Positions 5,332-6,361 of a stretch of 6,361 nucleotides of DNA are shown piece by piece. Under the pieces are notes generated by a model. It was not told where the DNA came from. It saw only the letters and a list, made by a program, of their open reading frames with translations, and did no database searches. The position numbers were made by a program, and so were the translations under genes. The stretch is from an archaeon (lineage in GTDB: Archaea > Thermoproteota > Nitrososphaeria > Nitrososphaerales > Nitrosopumilaceae), in assembly GCA_005240025.1 (NCBI GenBank), contig SBBK01000197.1:1-6361 (forward strand), read 5' to 3'. Within the stretch, counting starts at the first letter, position 1, and every line of letters starts with the position of its first letter.

Positions 5332-6323
5332 GCCTGCCACAACTGCAAAATCTGGTGGTAATTGACCAAGACATAACAAACGACCAGTACGGCGTCTATT
5401 ACGACAAAAGGACAATCCAGGATCTGCTAAACTACGGGCTAATCCTTTTGGACAAGCCGCCCGGGCCGACAAGTCACGAAACAGTAGCTTGGGCCAAGCG
5501 AATTTTAAAAATTCCAAAAATTGGCCACAGTGGGACACTGGACCCACAGGTATCTGGCGTCTTGCCACTTGGGCTTGGCGAGGCGACAAAGGCACTGGGC
5601 GTTTTACTCATGGGTCCAAAGGAGTATTATGGCCTTGGAAGGCTGCATATTTTGCCAAGCAGAGAAAAACTGCAAGACGTTCTGGAATTGTTTAGGGGAG
5701 AAATATTCCAAAAACCCCCGCAGCGTTCCTCGGTTCTGCGACGGACAAGGACAAGGCACATCTATGAGCTCGAGATAATTGAACAAAAAGAACGTCTTTT
5801 GATGCTGCGGATATTATGTGAAGCCGGAACATATATCAGAAAACTTTACTATGACATTGGGGAAATACTTGGGCCTGGAGCAACAATGATAGAGCTGCGC
5901 AGAAGCCGCGTTCATCAGTTCAATGAAAACCAAAACCTTGTCACACTGCACGAGCTTGCAGATGCCCATGCCGACTGGCAGGAAAAAAACGATGACACCA
6001 AACTCTACAAGATGATCCTTCCAATTGAATATGCGCTGACCGAACTCAAGTCAGTCGTAATCCGCGACTCTGCTGTAGATGCATTGTGTCATGGAGCACA
6101 GCTTGCCATACCTGGCATCCTGCAAATATCTGCAGGCATCTCAAAGGGAGACCCTGTTGGGGTATATACACAAAAAGGCGAAGTCGTCGCACTGGCAGAA
6201 TCGATTTTGTCAGAATATGAAATCAAAGAGGCGACAAAGGGCTATGCGTTTCAAACGAGGCGAATAATAATGGCCCCCAACACATATCCTAAAAACTGGC
6301 GCACAAAGAAAGTCGAACAATGA
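5328..6323 (+). CDS. cbf5: tRNA/rRNA pseudouridine synthase, TruB/Cbf5 (dyskerin) family
   Basis: This is the catalytic protein of archaeal H/ACA ribonucleoproteins (with Nop10, Gar1 and L7Ae), making pseudouridine in rRNA; archaeal Cbf5 can also make pseudouridine 55 in tRNA. It has 331 residues. The catalytic core includes GLILLDKPPGPTSHETVAW (37-55), the motif GHSGTLDPQVSGVLP (66-80) with catalytic Asp72, KEYYGLGRLH (98-107), FQKPPQRSSVLRRTRTRHIYEL (starts about 127), and CEAGTYIRKLYYDIG, followed by LGPGATMIELRRSRVHQF. A C-terminal PUA domain (about 245-325) includes VDALCHGAQLAIPGIL, GDPVGVYTQKGEVVAL and MAPNTYPKNW. The start is TTG 5328, inside TTGA with the cmk stop; the N-terminus before the core is of normal Cbf5 length. 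An AGGT lies 12 bases upstream. Bacterial TruB lacks this form of PUA tail, so the Cbf5 type is favoured. Confidence 0.95.
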   Translation: MSLPQLQNLVVIDQDITNDQYGVYYDKRTIQDLLNYGLILLDKPPGPTSHETVAWAKRILKIPKIGHSGTLDPQVSGVLPLGLGEATKALGVLLMGPKEYYGLGRLHILPSREKLQDVLELFRGEIFQKPPQRSSVLRRTRTRHIYELEIIEQKERLLMLRILCEAGTYIRKLYYDIGEILGPGATMIELRRSRVHQFNENQNLVTLHELADAHADWQEKNDDTKLYKMILPIEYALTELKSVVIRDSAVDALCHGAQLAIPGILQISAGISKGDPVGVYTQKGEVVALAESILSEYEIKEATKGYAFQTRRIIMAPNTYPKNWRTKKVEQ

Positions 6324-6361
6324 TCCCAAAAGGCCTCCTGATTTCTGTTGTTGCTGGCGTC
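6320..6361 (+). CDS. Start of an unidentified gene with hydrophobic N-terminus (partial)
   Basis: An ATG at 6320 overlaps the cbf5 stop as ATGA, the same coupling style as the cmk-cbf5 junction. It opens a frame that continues to the window edge: 14 residues, MIPKGLLISVVAGV. One lysine followed by a hydrophobic run suggests a signal peptide or first membrane segment. There is no clear Shine-Dalgarno upstream. The family cannot be told from 14 residues. The four-base overlap makes it likely to be the next operon member. Confidence 0.55.
   Translation, partial: MIPKGLLISVVAGV

Noticed and set aside
5008..5595. Long minus-strand frame (195 codons) across the cmk-cbf5 junction
   Set aside because: It is antisense to two well-supported genes and its composition (Arg/Leu/Ser/Cys-rich, no domain logic) is that of a shadow frame.
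5489..5778. Two plus-strand frames inside cbf5
   Set aside because: They are frame-shifted readings of the conserved catalytic domain, rich in Trp and Arg, with no supporting features.

Overview
The window reads as one continuous plus-strand housekeeping operon from an archaeon, most likely an ammonia-oxidising-type member of the Nitrososphaerota (Thaumarchaeota). Several things support this. The ribosomal proteins are of archaeal/eukaryotic type: a 155-residue uL30, a uS5 with a GCGSWEC motif, and uL15/uL18 with archaeal features. The two kinases are archaeal-type AdkA and Cmk, the pseudouridine synthase is Cbf5-like with a PUA tail, and an Oxa1-superfamily EMC3/TMCO1 (DUF106) protein is present. 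The order is uL18-uS5-uL30-uL15-secY-adkA-EMC3-cmk-cbf5 with no eL34 or eL14 gene in between, as I recall for this phylum. GC is in the mid-40s by eye from a few lines, higher than typical Nitrosopumilus and closer to Nitrosotenuis-like genomes. The genus-level guess is weak.

Layout. Positions 1-112 hold the possible 3' end of an unidentified plus-strand gene. A TATA-type archaeal promoter (about 99-113) overlaps its stop codon and lies about 30 bases before the uL18 start, so the uL18 mRNA is predicted to be nearly leaderless. From 143 to 6323 come nine complete genes with no intergenic gap longer than 7 bases and several overlaps: rpl18, rps5, rpl30, rpl15, secY, adkA, the EMC3-like gene, cmk and truB/cbf5. 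A tenth gene begins at 6320, overlapping the cbf5 stop by four bases (ATGA), and runs off the window. There are no tRNA or rRNA genes, mobile elements, CRISPR arrays or long repeats.

How the genes work together. The first four encode parts of the 50S and 30S subunits. SecY is the protein-conducting channel that docks on the ribosome, and the EMC3/TMCO1 relative is a probable membrane-protein insertase or chaperone. The two P-loop kinases convert AMP and CMP/dCMP to diphosphates for nucleic-acid synthesis, and Cbf5 is the catalytic subunit of the H/ACA ribonucleoprotein that pseudouridylates rRNA. The operon therefore joins ribosome production, rRNA modification, nucleotide supply and membrane insertion. 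All ribosomal protein genes and the EMC3-like gene start with ATG, while secY, adkA, cmk and cbf5 all appear to start with TTG.

I see no clear undescribed system. The points most worth a second look are the promoter that opens the operon at rpl18, the unidentified flanking genes, the run of TTG starts, a cluster of T-tracts just after adkA, and some motif variants in the kinases, Cbf5 and the EMC3-like protein.
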